From Croceibacterium_B sp963811255 (GTDB lineage: Bacteria > Pseudomonadota > Alphaproteobacteria > Sphingomonadales > Sphingomonadaceae): 64,000 nucleotides of DNA. The position numbers and the translations under genes were made by a program. This document shows positions 23,388-32,660 of the stretch, piece by piece. Where the stretch lies: positions 945,119 through 1,009,118 of the forward strand of contig CAWEQI010000001.1 of the NCBI GenBank assembly GCA_963811255.1, in the 5' to 3' direction. Below the pieces are notes generated by a model. It was not told where the DNA came from, made no database searches, and saw only the letters and a program-made list of their open reading frames with translations. Every line of letters starts with the position of its first letter. The stretch's first letter is position 1.

Positions 23388-25136
23388 ATGTTCAAGAAGG
23401 CGTTCGAATTTGCGGCGAGGTGGCTACTTGCCGCCGCTGTGCTGCTCTGCGCGGCCGCCGCTGCCGCGCAGCCGCCTGCGGCGACTCCAGCGGCAAGCAA
23501 CGCCGCGCTCCGGGTCACGCGCTGCTTCGCCGACGGTACGCTCGACGAATCCCTCGCCGCCATCGCCGCCGCACCCGCGCGCTGGACCTGCGGCGCAAGC
23601 AGCCATTCGATCGCCCCGCAACGGGTCATCGTCCGCTTCGACCTGCCCCGGCAAGCCGAACAGCCGACCTATCTCGAAACCCGCCGCGCCGCCCTCAAAG
23701 GCGTTCATATTCTCCTGATCGCGGCGGACGGAACCCGGCGCACCGCCGACTTCGGACCCGGCGACCTGCAGACCTCGCGCAGGGGCGGCTATATCCGCGC
23801 CGTTCTCCCGCTCGCCGATGCGCCCACACGCCAGGTGTTCGTCGCCTTCGACCGACCGACCCATCGGATGACGCTGGAGCAGGCGCAACTGGTTCCCGCC
23901 AACGCCCACGACCGCCTCTACGGCCGCCGCCTGCTGCTGGTGCTCGCCGGGCTATGCGGCATGCTGCTGCTGCCGCTGATGTTCAACGTCGCCTTCTACC
24001 GCATCCTGCGCGAGCGGTTCGTGCTGTGGCATTCGGCGCTGGCGGTGTCGCTGCTGTTGACCATTCTGATCAGCTCGGGCCTCGCGTTCTACCTCGGCGA
24101 CTGGCCGGTGATGACGCTGAGCGCAATGAACACGCTGCTGTTCGGCCTTTCGGTCGGCGCCGCCGGGATGTTCGCCCGCACCTTCATCGAGCCCGACAAG
24201 CTTCACCCGCGCCTGCGCCGTGCGCTGCCGCTGGCGGCCGGCTTGGCGGTGCTGGCCAGCACCTTGCATGCAAGCTTCCCCTTCGCGCTGCGCCCGGTCC
24301 AGTCGGATCTGTATTACCTGGCGTACATTCCGGTGCTCGCCCTTTACATGGGGGCGTTGGCCGACGCGCTGCGCCGCGGCAGCCGCGCGGCGCGCTACCA
24401 GGCGATCGGCTGGGCGCCGCTGACGGTAGTGTGCGTCGTCCGGCTGGTCAGCGGCCTGCTCCCGTCGATTCCGTCGGACGATGCGATGATGCTGTTCTAC
24501 GCCGGCTGCGTGGTCGAAGTGCTGGCGACCACCCTCGGCGTCGCCGATCGTTTCATGACCATCAAGGACGAGCGCGACCGCGCGCAGAACGAAGCGCGCA
24601 TCATGGAGGGCCTTTCCGAACGGGACGCCCTGACCGGGCTGTTCAACCGGCGGGTGATCGAGGACCGATTTGCGCAGCTTCGCGCGGCCGGCTTCACGAC
24701 CTTGGCCGTGATCGACCTCGACCATTTCAAGGCCGTCAACGACGTTTACGGGCACGGCATCGGCGACAAAGTGCTGCGCGTCGTCGCGACCGCTCTCGAG
24801 CCGGGCAACGACGCGCTCGTCTTCCGCATGGGCGGGGAGGAATTCCTCCTTCTGCTGCGGGGCGTCGACGCGCTCGAGAATGCCGAACGGCGCCGGCAGG
24901 CGATCCCCACGCGGGTCGCTGCGCAAGTCGAAGGCCTCGAACGCGTCGTCACCGCCAGCATGGGGTTGATAGAAGTTCCGCGAGACGCCATGCCCAACGC
25001 CGGCTTTGCCGAGCTGTACGAGCGCGCCGACCAACTGCTCTACGAAGCCAAGCAGGCCGGCCGCAATCGCAGCATGAGCGAACGCCTCAAGCTGTTCACG
25101 CCGCGCAAGCGAGAGCGGCGTAAGGCCGCGGCCTAG
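23388..25136 (+). CDS. Membrane diguanylate cyclase with 7TMR-DISM sensor
   Basis: A 582-residue protein. A signal peptide (about 1-27) is followed by a periplasmic beta-sandwich domain (about 40-165) that probably binds a ligand. Seven hydrophobic helices (about 180-385) make a 7TMR-DISM module, and a short coiled linker leads to a GGDEF domain (about 415-570). The active loop is GGEEF at 482-486, and the DLDHFKAVND metal/GTP motif is intact, so c-di-GMP synthesis is expected. The RxxD inhibitory site normally five residues before the GGEEF loop is absent, so product feedback at that site is unlikely. No EAL domain. It stands alone after ald. Confidence 0.92.
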   Translation: MFKKAFEFAARWLLAAAVLLCAAAAAAQPPAATPAASNAALRVTRCFADGTLDESLAAIAAAPARWTCGASSHSIAPQRVIVRFDLPRQAEQPTYLETRRAALKGVHILLIAADGTRRTADFGPGDLQTSRRGGYIRAVLPLADAPTRQVFVAFDRPTHRMTLEQAQLVPANAHDRLYGRRLLLVLAGLCGMLLLPLMFNVAFYRILRERFVLWHSALAVSLLLTILISSGLAFYLGDWPVMTLSAMNTLLFGLSVGAAGMFARTFIEPDKLHPRLRRALPLAAGLAVLASTLHASFPFALRPVQSDLYYLAYIPVLALYMGALADALRRGSRAARYQAIGWAPLTVVCVVRLVSGLLPSIPSDDAMMLFYAGCVVEVLATTLGVADRFMTIKDERDRAQNEARIMEGLSERDALTGLFNRRVIEDRFAQLRAAGFTTLAVIDLDHFKAVNDVYGHGIGDKVLRVVATALEPGNDALVFRMGGEEFLLLLRGVDALENAERRRQAIPTRVAAQVEGLERVVTASMGLIEVPRDAMPNAGFAELYERADQLLYEAKQAGRNRSMSERLKLFTPRKRERRKAAA

Positions 25137-25147
25137 GGCTCCTTGAG

Positions 25148-25315
25148 CTATGCGGGCAGGAACTGCGCCGCCACCTCTCGCGGCACGCGCATGACCCGGC
25201 CCGTGGCGCGGTCGATCATCGCCCAACTGGTGAGGGCGCTGACCAGCAGCTTACCGTCCGCGCCGCGGAACGTGGTGCGCCGCTCGAAACCGGCGCCGCT
25301 CGTGGGAGAGCTCAC
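25148..25315 (-). pseudogene. Hot-dog thioesterase, C-terminal remnant
   Basis: About 55 codons encode FERRTTFRGADGKLLVSAL, then TSWAMIDRATGRVMRVPREV and the stop at 25148. This resembles the end of acyl-ACP/acyl-CoA thioesterases of the hot-dog fold. The N-terminal half with the catalytic helix is missing: the homologous stretch stops about 12 bases from the end of the oligopeptidase gene. A GTG at 25315 could start a mini-ORF, but the product would lack the active site. It looks like a gene truncated by a deletion that joined it to the downstream edge of the peptidase. Confidence 0.6.
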
Positions 25316-25326
25316 CCTTTGCCGGC

Positions 25327-27447
25327 CTATCGCTTCTCTGCTTGAGGCCTGAGCGGGACCCCCATCTGCCACAGGATGAAGGCGAACTCCTCGGCCGTCT
25401 CGTGCAGGCTCTGGAACCGCCCCGACTTGCCGCCGTGCCCGGCGCCCATGTTGGTCTTGAGCAGCAGCTCGCTGTCGTTGGTCTTCAGCTCGCGCAGCTT
25501 GGCCACCCATTTGGCCGGCTCCCAATAGGTCACCCGCGGGTCGTTCAGCCCGGCGGTGACCAGCAGCGGCGGATAGGCCTGCGCGCGCACGTTGTCGTAC
25601 GGCGAGTACGAGCGGATCAGCTCGAACGCGGCGGCATCCTCGATCGGGTTGCCCCATTCGGGCCACTCGCCGGGCGTCAGCGGCAGCGAAGCGTCCAGCA
25701 TCGTCGCCAGCACGTCGACGAACGGCACGTGCGCGACCACCGCGCCCCACAGCTCGGGATTCGAATTGATCACCGCGCCCATCAGCTCGCCGCCGGCCGA
25801 GCCGCCCGAGATGCTGATTCGCCCGGCCTCGGTGAAGCCCTTGGCGATGAGCCCCTGGGCCACGTCGACGAAATCGGTGAAGGCGTTGGTCCGCTGGGCC
25901 AGCTTGCCCGCCTTGTACCACGCCCGCCCGAGATCGTCGCCGCCGCGAATGTGGGCGATGGCGTAGGCGAACCCGCGGTCAACCAGGCTCAGGCGCGTGG
26001 TCGAGAACGCCGGCGGGATCGCGATACCGTAAGCGCCATAACCGTATAGGTGCAAAGAACCGGGCGACTTGCGGTCCTTCCGGTACATCACGCTCACCGG
26101 AATCGAAGTCCCGTCGCGCGCGGCGATCTCCAGCCGCTCGGTCGCGTACAGCTCGCGATCGTAGCCGGAACGGATCTCCTGCACCTTGAGCAGCTTCAGC
26201 TCGCGCCTGGCGACGTCGTAATCGTAAGTGCTCGCAGGGCTGACCATGCTCTCGTAAGTGAGCCGCAGCACGGTCTGATCGAATTCCGGATTGTTGCCGA
26301 GCGCGGCGGAGTAGCTAGCCTCGGGAAACTCGACCGCCTCGATCCTGCCCGGTTGGTCGTAGTAACGGATCTCGATCCGGTCGAGACCGCGCACCCGCCC
26401 GTCGACGACGTAGAAGTCTTTGAACAGCTCGAAACCGGTCAGATAGAATTCGTCCGATCCGGCAATCAGCGTCTGCCAATGATCGGGACGGTCGAACGAT
26501 GCGGTCGCCAGGCGGAAGTTCTCGTGGCTGTCGTTGGCGTGGATGAACAGCGCCGGGCCCTCGGCGGTCGGACGCACGTCGACATCGTATTCGACGCCCT
26601 TCTGCCGCGCTCGGACCATCTTCGGCGGGGTCAGCGGCTCGGCGGCCGGGACCAGCCATGCCTCGCTTGTCTCGTGGTCACCGGTGCCGATGACGATCCA
26701 GTCCTCGGCGGCGGAGAGCCCGGCCGACACGCGGAAACCCTCGTCGGCCTCGTGGAACAGCTCGACGTCCTGCTTCACCGGCTGCCCCAGCCAGTGCAAC
26801 CGCGCGTTGTCGGTCCGCCAGTTCTCGTTGGCCAGCGAATAGACCAACCCCTTGTCGCCGGCGACCCACAGCAACGCCGAAAGCGTACCGGGGATTTCGT
26901 CGGGCAAGTGCTCGCCGCTCGCCAGGTCCTTGATCCTGGCGGTGTAGCGTTCCGAGCCGTTGTCATCGACAGAATAGGCCAGCAGCTTGCCGTCCTTGCT
27001 CACCGACATCGCCCCAAGGCGGAAGTAGTCCTTGCCCTCGGCCAGCGCCGGCTCGTCGAGGATCAGCTCGTCCGCGCTGCCGTCGTCCTTGGCGCCGATC
27101 CGGCGGCGCCACCATTTCTTGTACTCGGCGCCTTCCTCGAACTCGATCCAATACAGGTAATCGCCGTCCTTCTGCGGCACCGACTTGTCGGCTTCCTTGA
27201 TTCGCGCGCGCATCTCCTTGAACAGCGCCTCGACCGTGCCCTCGTGCGGCTTCATCCGCGCCTCGAACCAGGCGTTCTCGGCGTCGAGGTGGGCGAGGAC
27301 CTTCTTGTCCTTGACCCTGGGGTACTTGGGATCGCGCAGCCAGGCGTAATCGTCGATCACGGTGACGCCATGATGGGTGACGGTGGAGGGCTTCTTCGCC
27401 GCGACGGGCGGCGTAGCGATCGGTTCGGGGGGAGTGGTATCGGCCAT
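25327..27447 (-). CDS. ptrB: Oligopeptidase B-like S9 peptidase
   Basis: A 706-residue serine peptidase that trims short peptides, usually after basic residues, in the cytoplasm or periplasm. The N-terminal half is a beta-propeller gate. The C-terminal alpha/beta-hydrolase domain carries nucleophile serine in ISGGSAGGEL, the aspartate in GLNDPRVTYWEP and the histidine in MGAGHGGKSGRF. YGYGAYGIAIPPAFS and IAHIRGGDDLGRAWY are hallmark stretches. No signal peptide is seen. Its start is only 39 bases from the divergent aminopeptidase P start at 27487, so the two genes share a very short promoter region. Length and motifs match oligopeptidase B better than prolyl oligopeptidase. Confidence 0.93.
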   Translation of the reverse strand: MADTTPPEPIATPPVAAKKPSTVTHHGVTVIDDYAWLRDPKYPRVKDKKVLAHLDAENAWFEARMKPHEGTVEALFKEMRARIKEADKSVPQKDGDYLYWIEFEEGAEYKKWWRRRIGAKDDGSADELILDEPALAEGKDYFRLGAMSVSKDGKLLAYSVDDNGSERYTARIKDLASGEHLPDEIPGTLSALLWVAGDKGLVYSLANENWRTDNARLHWLGQPVKQDVELFHEADEGFRVSAGLSAAEDWIVIGTGDHETSEAWLVPAAEPLTPPKMVRARQKGVEYDVDVRPTAEGPALFIHANDSHENFRLATASFDRPDHWQTLIAGSDEFYLTGFELFKDFYVVDGRVRGLDRIEIRYYDQPGRIEAVEFPEASYSAALGNNPEFDQTVLRLTYESMVSPASTYDYDVARRELKLLKVQEIRSGYDRELYATERLEIAARDGTSIPVSVMYRKDRKSPGSLHLYGYGAYGIAIPPAFSTTRLSLVDRGFAYAIAHIRGGDDLGRAWYKAGKLAQRTNAFTDFVDVAQGLIAKGFTEAGRISISGGSAGGELMGAVINSNPELWGAVVAHVPFVDVLATMLDASLPLTPGEWPEWGNPIEDAAAFELIRSYSPYDNVRAQAYPPLLVTAGLNDPRVTYWEPAKWVAKLRELKTNDSELLLKTNMGAGHGGKSGRFQSLHETAEEFAFILWQMGVPLRPQAEKR

Positions 27448-27486
27448 CGCGCGGCCCTATGTTGCGCGGGAAAGGACCGCAAGACC

Positions 27487-29292
27487 ATGCTGATGCAGAC
27501 CCACGAAGCCCGCCTCGACGCGCTGCGCAAGGAACTCGCCCGGCGCGGGCTCGACGGCTTCGTCGTGCCGATTTCCGACGAGCACATGAGCGAATACGTC
27601 GGCGCCTATGCCCAGCGACTGGCGTGGCTGACCGGCTTCGGCGGCTCGGCGGGGACCGCGGTGGTGCTGAAGGACAAGGCGGCGATCTTCGTTGACGGGC
27701 GCTACACCGTGCAGGTCCGCGAGCAGGTCGACGAGCGCTTGTTCGAATACCAATCGGTGCCGCAGACCAGCCCGGCCGAATGGCTCGCGGCCAACGCACC
27801 CGAGGGGGCGACAATCGGCTTCGATCCGTGGCTGCACTCGCAAGGCTGGGCCGAAGCGGTCGCCAGGGCGCTCGAAGCGAGGAACGGCGAGCTGGTTGCG
27901 GTCGACAGCAACCCGGTCGATGCGGTGTGGGGGGACCGGCCGGAGCCCTCGACTGCTCCCGCAATGGTCCAGTCCGACGACTTCGCCGGCCGCTCGAGCG
28001 CCGACAAGCGAGCCGAAGTCGCCGACTGGCTCAAAGCCAACCAATACGACGCGGCGGTGATCAGCGCGCTGGATTCGATTGCCTGGCTGCTCAATATCCG
28101 CGGGGCCGACGTCGATCGCACGCCGGTGGCGTTGAGTTACGTGATCGCGCACGACGACGGCACCGCCGAGCTGTTCATTGCGCCCGAAAAGGTCACCGCC
28201 GAGCTGACTCAGCATCTCGGCAACGCGGTGACGATCCGCCCGCGGACCGAGTTCGAAGCAGCCCTAGGCGAGCTTGCCGGCAAGCGCGTGGCGGTCGATG
28301 CCAACTTCGGCGTCGCGGCGATCTTCCGGGCGCTCGAGAAGGCGGGAGGCAAACCGGTCGCTGTGCGCGATCCGACGATCCTGCCCAAGGCGACCAAGAA
28401 TCCGCGCGAGCAGCAGGGCCAGCGCGACGCCCAGGCGCGCGACGGCGCGGCAGAAGTCAAGTTCCTCCGCTGGTTGAGCGAAACCGCCCCGCAAGGCGGC
28501 GAGACCGAGCTGAGCGCTGCCGCGCAACTGCAGGGCTTCCGCGAGCAGACGGGACTGCTGCGCGACCTGTCGTTCGACACCATCTCCGCCGCCGGTCCGC
28601 ACGCGGCGATCCCGCACTACCATGTGGACGAGGACAGCAACCTGCCGATCGCGCCGGGAAGCATTTACCTGGTCGATTCCGGCGCGCAGTATGTCGACGG
28701 GACGACCGACATCACCCGCACCGTGTGGATCGGCCCCGGCGAGCCGTCGCAGGAGCAGCGCGATCGCTTCACCCGCGTCCTGAAAGGCCACATTGCGCTC
28801 GCCGTGCAGACCTTTCCGCAAGGCACCAGCGGGGCCCAGCTCGACACCCTCGCGCGCCAGTTTCTGTGGCAGGCCGGCGTCGATTACGCCCACGGCACCG
28901 GTCACGGCGTTGGCAGCTTCCTCGCGGTCCACGAAGGCCCGCAGCGCATCGCCAAGCCGCGCGGCGGCCAGGCCGGCACCGACCAGGAGCTGATGGCCGG
29001 GATGATCCTCTCCAACGAGCCCGGGTACTACAAGCCCGGCGAGTTCGGCATCCGCATCGAGAACCTGGTGCTGGTCGAGAAGCGCGAGATCCCCGGAATG
29101 GAAGGCGACTGGCTCGGCTTCGAAACGCTGACGCTGGTGCCGATCGATAAGACCCTCGTCGACCGGGACATGCTCAGCGAGGCGGAAATCGAGTGGTGGA
29201 ATGGCTATCACGCCCGCGTGATCGACGTGCTCGCGCCGCAGCTCGAAGGCGCGGACCTGGCGTGGCTCGAGGAGGCCTGTCAGCCGCTATGA
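27487..29292 (+). CDS. pepP: Xaa-Pro aminopeptidase (M24B)
   Basis: A 601-residue aminopeptidase P that removes an N-terminal residue preceding proline. Two creatinase-like N-terminal domains (about 1-310) precede the pita-bread metallopeptidase. The dinuclear metal ligands are visible as aspartates in YLVDSGAQYVDGTTDITRT, histidine in HGTGHGVGSFL, and glutamates in SNEPGYY and IRIENLV. The length fits the larger eukaryote-like class common in alphaproteobacteria. The start is ATG 27487; the long upstream frame extension is antisense to the oligopeptidase gene. The cupin gene starts in the ATGA overlap at its end. Together with the divergent oligopeptidase it suggests a peptide-scavenging pair. 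Confidence 0.93.
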   Translation: MLMQTHEARLDALRKELARRGLDGFVVPISDEHMSEYVGAYAQRLAWLTGFGGSAGTAVVLKDKAAIFVDGRYTVQVREQVDERLFEYQSVPQTSPAEWLAANAPEGATIGFDPWLHSQGWAEAVARALEARNGELVAVDSNPVDAVWGDRPEPSTAPAMVQSDDFAGRSSADKRAEVADWLKANQYDAAVISALDSIAWLLNIRGADVDRTPVALSYVIAHDDGTAELFIAPEKVTAELTQHLGNAVTIRPRTEFEAALGELAGKRVAVDANFGVAAIFRALEKAGGKPVAVRDPTILPKATKNPREQQGQRDAQARDGAAEVKFLRWLSETAPQGGETELSAAAQLQGFREQTGLLRDLSFDTISAAGPHAAIPHYHVDEDSNLPIAPGSIYLVDSGAQYVDGTTDITRTVWIGPGEPSQEQRDRFTRVLKGHIALAVQTFPQGTSGAQLDTLARQFLWQAGVDYAHGTGHGVGSFLAVHEGPQRIAKPRGGQAGTDQELMAGMILSNEPGYYKPGEFGIRIENLVLVEKREIPGMEGDWLGFETLTLVPIDKTLVDRDMLSEAEIEWWNGYHARVIDVLAPQLEGADLAWLEEACQPL

Positions 29293-29696
29293 CCGCTCGC
29301 TCGCTCGAGAGCCACCCGATCCATCTCGGCAAGGGCGCCACGGCGGTGGCGCAGCCCGAGTTCCCGCGCGACGAGCGGGCGATGGACTGGTACATGGACT
29401 ACGGCCGCCGCCACGCCGACGATGGCGCCGAAGGCCGCCTTGTCTCGCAATTCCGCTTTACCGACGATTGGCCGAGCTGGGAAATGCACCCGGCCGGCGA
29501 CGAGGTCGTCGTGTGCCTGTCCGGCGAGATGCGCCTGTCGCAGAAGTTCCCCGACGGCCGGGTCGAGACGGTCACGCTCGGGCCCGGCGAATACGCGATC
29601 AATCCGCCGGGCGTGTGGCACACCGCCGATATTTCCGGCGAGGCGACCGGCCTGTTCATCACCGCCGGCGTCGGAACGCAGAACCGCCCGCGCTGA
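29289..29696 (+). CDS. Cupin-domain protein
   Basis: A 135-residue single-domain cupin. Motif 1 is in EMHPAGDEVVVCLSGEM and motif 2 in PGEYAINPPGVWHTAD, which gives two histidines, a glutamate-position residue and a glutamine/asparagine-like region for a possible metal site. It begins in the stop of the aminopeptidase (ATGA), so it is translationally coupled to it. The function is unknown; small cupins of this kind may be sugar- or amino-acid-binding or simple dioxygenases. Confidence 0.82.
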   Translation: MTARSLESHPIHLGKGATAVAQPEFPRDERAMDWYMDYGRRHADDGAEGRLVSQFRFTDDWPSWEMHPAGDEVVVCLSGEMRLSQKFPDGRVETVTLGPGEYAINPPGVWHTADISGEATGLFITAGVGTQNRPR

Positions 29697-29879
29697 TTTC
29701 GGCCGGGTGAACGCCGCCTCCGCGGCGCGACAAATTAAGACACTTTCCCTCCGCCCGGGCAAATCCCTGCGACATTGCCCGTGTAAACCGGGGATCGTGA
29801 GCGGCGGGTATCCCACGGACCTTCTCCCCCTTTCCGGGGTAATCCGTCGCTCTATCCGACCCCCAGACGGAGTATCGAC

Positions 29880-30458
29880 ATGCGTAAACTGACTCTCTCC
29901 CTGATCGCCGGCGCGGCGGTGCTCGCCACCGGCGGCGTCGCCTACGCCCAGGCGGCTCCTGCGCCGCAGCAGGACATGACCCGCGCCGCCGTCGAGCAGC
30001 GGGCCAGCCGGGCGTTCGACAAGCTCGACGCCAATCACGACGGCAAGCTCGACCAGGCCGACCGGGAAGCGCGCCGGAAAGCCCGCTTCGACCGCGCCGA
30101 CACCGATCACGACGGCCAGGTCAGCTACACCGAGTTTACCGCCGCGCACGCCCGGTTCGATCAGGCCCACAAGGATCGCTTCGGAGATCGCGGCAAGGCG
30201 GAAAGCCGTCGCGGCGAGCACCGGATGGCCCTGAACGGGTTTGGGCGCCGCTTCGCCGGTCCCGGCCGCCTATTCCGGATGGCCGATGCGAATCACGACG
30301 GCGCGATCAGCAAGGCCGAGTTCGAAGGCGCGGTGCTGCAGCGCTTCGATCGGCTCGACGCCAACCACGATGGCACGGTGACGCGCGACGAAGCCAAGGC
30401 CGCGCGTGACAACATGCGCCGGCAATGGCAGTCTCGCCGCCAGGCACGCGACAGCTGA
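29880..30458 (+). CDS. Secreted EF-hand calcium-binding protein
   Basis: A 192-residue exported protein with a signal peptide ending AYAQA. Four 12-residue EF-hand loops are visible: DANHDGKLDQAD, DTDHDGQVSYTE, DANHDGAISKAE and DANHDGTVTRDE. They are arranged as two pairs separated by a basic, glycine-rich linker (about 95-130). The first loop ends in Asp where Glu is usual, so its affinity may be lower. The protein should bind calcium (lanthanides also fit EF-hand loops) in the periplasm. The response regulator gene starts 26 bases downstream, so it may be in the same transcript as the two-component system. Confidence 0.88.
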   Translation: MRKLTLSLIAGAAVLATGGVAYAQAAPAPQQDMTRAAVEQRASRAFDKLDANHDGKLDQADREARRKARFDRADTDHDGQVSYTEFTAAHARFDQAHKDRFGDRGKAESRRGEHRMALNGFGRRFAGPGRLFRMADANHDGAISKAEFEGAVLQRFDRLDANHDGTVTRDEAKAARDNMRRQWQSRRQARDS

Positions 30459-30484
30459 GCCGGCAAGAGGGGGGCGCCACAAGC

Positions 30485-31219
30485 ATGACCGACGCAGCGC
30501 CGACCCGACTGTTGCTCGTCGACGACGAACCGAGCCTGCGCGAGCCCCTGGCCGAGTACCTCACTCGCCAGGGGTTCGTCGTTCGTCAGGCGGAAGACGC
30601 CGCCAAGGCCCGCTCGGCGCTGCTCGAGGAAACCCCCGACCTGGTGCTGCTCGACATCATGATGCCGGGCGAAGACGGACTGTCGCTGTGCCGCCATCTC
30701 AGCGAGAGCAAGAACCTGCCGGTGATCATGCTCACCGCCAAGGGTGAGGCGATGGACCGCATCGTCGGACTTGAGATCGGCGCCGACGACTACGTGCCCA
30801 AGCCGTTCGAGCCACGCGAGCTGGTCGCCCGCATCCGCTCGGTGCTGCGCCGCGCGAGCAAGGCGGCTCCGGCCGCCGAAGAAGACGCGCTGTACGAATT
30901 CGACGGCTGGAAGCTCGATCCGCTGAAGCGCAAGCTGACCGACCCCCACGGAACCGTGGTGCCGATTTCCTCGGCCGAGTTCCGCCTGCTGGTCGCGTTC
31001 CTCAGCCATCCGCGCCAGGTGCTCGACCGGGACCGGCTGCTCGACATGGTCCAAGGCCGCGAGGCGCACCTGTTCGACCGCGCGGTCGACAACCAGGTCA
31101 GCCGCTTGCGCCGCAAGATGGAAGAAGACAGCCGCGATCCCAAGCTGATCCAGACGGTGTGGGGCGGTGGCTATCGCCTGGCCGCCGACGTCCACCGCCT
31201 GCCGCCTGAAAAAGACTGA
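30485..31219 (+). CDS. OmpR-family response regulator
   Basis: A 244-residue two-component regulator. In the receiver domain (1-120), the acidic pair lies in LLLVDDEPS, the phospho-acceptor aspartate in VLLDIMMPGEDG and the lysine in DYVPKPFEPREL. The winged-helix DNA-binding domain (about 140-236) includes VDNQVSRLRRKMEE and the WGGGYRLA wing. ATG 30485 is chosen because the frame upstream of it overlaps the EF-hand gene and is not receiver-like. The histidine kinase follows three bases after the stop. Targets unknown; an EF-hand protein directly upstream hints at an envelope or divalent-cation stimulus. Confidence 0.92.
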   Translation: MTDAAPTRLLLVDDEPSLREPLAEYLTRQGFVVRQAEDAAKARSALLEETPDLVLLDIMMPGEDGLSLCRHLSESKNLPVIMLTAKGEAMDRIVGLEIGADDYVPKPFEPRELVARIRSVLRRASKAAPAAEEDALYEFDGWKLDPLKRKLTDPHGTVVPISSAEFRLLVAFLSHPRQVLDRDRLLDMVQGREAHLFDRAVDNQVSRLRRKMEEDSRDPKLIQTVWGGGYRLAADVHRLPPEKD

Positions 31220-31222
31220 CCC

Positions 31223-32584
31223 GTGCGCCGCGTCCTGCCGAAGAGCCTGCTCGGGCAGATGCTGATGGCGGTGGCCGTCGCCCTGTTCGTCGCCCAGGGC
31301 ATTTCCGCCGTGCTGCTCTATCGCGGGATCCAGCAGCGCAGGGAAATGGGCTACGCCAACAATCTCGCCTTCCAGCTCGTGGCGCAGCCGCAATTCGACA
31401 TCCGCCAGAAATTGCGCAACGGCGAGCAGCAATCGCGCCGCCTGCGGGTCGAGCATACGCCGGACAATCCGCTCCGGCCCGGCGAGACCATCGACACCCG
31501 CCGCGAGGCGCTGCTGCGCTCCGTGCTCACGGGGCAAGGCGTCACGCCGGCGCAACTCGTCGTCACCGAACGCAAGATTGCGGACGACGCTTACGTGATG
31601 CGCATCCGCTCCAGCCTCCGCAGCCGGCCTGACTGGAGGAAGGAAGAGATCGTCGCCGGCCTCAAGCGCCCGGGCGAGGCGGATTGGACCGTCGCGCGGG
31701 TTCCGCTGGAGGGCCCCGAGCCGCGCGCACTCGTCACGCTGATCATGCAGACGCTGCTGCTATACGTCATCCTGGTCGGCTTGCTGGCGCTGCTGCTGCG
31801 GCGGATCACCCAGCCTCTCGCCGCCCTCACCCGGCGGCTCGAGACCTTCGCTGAAACCCGCGAAACCGACGACCAGCTCGAGCCCAGCGGCCCCGAGGAC
31901 ACCCGCCGGCTGATCGCCGCGCACAACGCCATGGAAGCGCGCATTGCCGCGCTGCTCGACGAAAAGGATGTCATGCTCGGCGCTATCGGGCATGATCTCA
32001 AGACCCCGCTGGCGGCGCTGCGCGTGCGCATCGAATCGATCGAGGACGACGCCGAGCGCCAGCGCATGGCGGCGACCATCGAGGACATCGCCCGCACGCT
32101 CGACGACATCCTCTCGCTGGCCCGTGTCGGCCGTCCGACCGACCCGCTCGAGACCACCGACCTCACCGCGCTGGTCTCCTCGGTGGTCGAGGAATACGAG
32201 GACATGGACGAGCCGGTGACGTTCGAACCGGGCCCGCGCATCGCCTTGCCGCTCCGCGCCACCTGGCTGCGTCGGGCGCTGCGCAACCTGATCGGCAACG
32301 CCTTGCGCTATGGCGGCAAGGCAGACGTCTCGCTGCGCCGCGAAGGGGCCGAGGCGGTGATCGCGGTCGAAGACCGCGGGCCGGGGATTCCCCAAGCCGA
32401 ACTCGCCCGCATGGTCGAGCCGTTCACCCGCGGCGAAGGCTCTCGCAACCGCGCGACCGGCGGCGCCGGCCTCGGCCTCGCGATCGCCCGCGCCATCGCC
32501 GAACAGCATGGCGGACGGCTGGTGCTGGCCAATCGCCCCGAGGGCGGCCTGAGGGTGGAACTGCGGCTACCGACGAAGCGTTGA
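31223..32584 (+). CDS. Sensor histidine kinase, EnvZ-like layout
   Basis: A 453-residue membrane kinase. Two transmembrane helices (about 10-32 and 175-195) flank a periplasmic sensor region of about 140 residues. A HAMP linker follows, then the phospho-acceptor box AIGHDLKTPLAALR and an HATPase domain with an N box NLIGNALRYGG, DRGPGIP and GGAGLGLAIARAIAEQHGG. The start is GTG 31223, directly after the response regulator. It phosphorylates its partner regulator in response to an unknown envelope signal. Confidence 0.92.
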   Translation: MRRVLPKSLLGQMLMAVAVALFVAQGISAVLLYRGIQQRREMGYANNLAFQLVAQPQFDIRQKLRNGEQQSRRLRVEHTPDNPLRPGETIDTRREALLRSVLTGQGVTPAQLVVTERKIADDAYVMRIRSSLRSRPDWRKEEIVAGLKRPGEADWTVARVPLEGPEPRALVTLIMQTLLLYVILVGLLALLLRRITQPLAALTRRLETFAETRETDDQLEPSGPEDTRRLIAAHNAMEARIAALLDEKDVMLGAIGHDLKTPLAALRVRIESIEDDAERQRMAATIEDIARTLDDILSLARVGRPTDPLETTDLTALVSSVVEEYEDMDEPVTFEPGPRIALPLRATWLRRALRNLIGNALRYGGKADVSLRREGAEAVIAVEDRGPGIPQAELARMVEPFTRGEGSRNRATGGAGLGLAIARAIAEQHGGRLVLANRPEGGLRVELRLPTKR

Positions 32585-32660
32585 GTCTCATCGACAAGCG
32601 GCATCGCGCCGCGAAGCCCCTGTTGCTAGGCGGTTTCGCTCAATCCAGTCAGGGTTCGCC

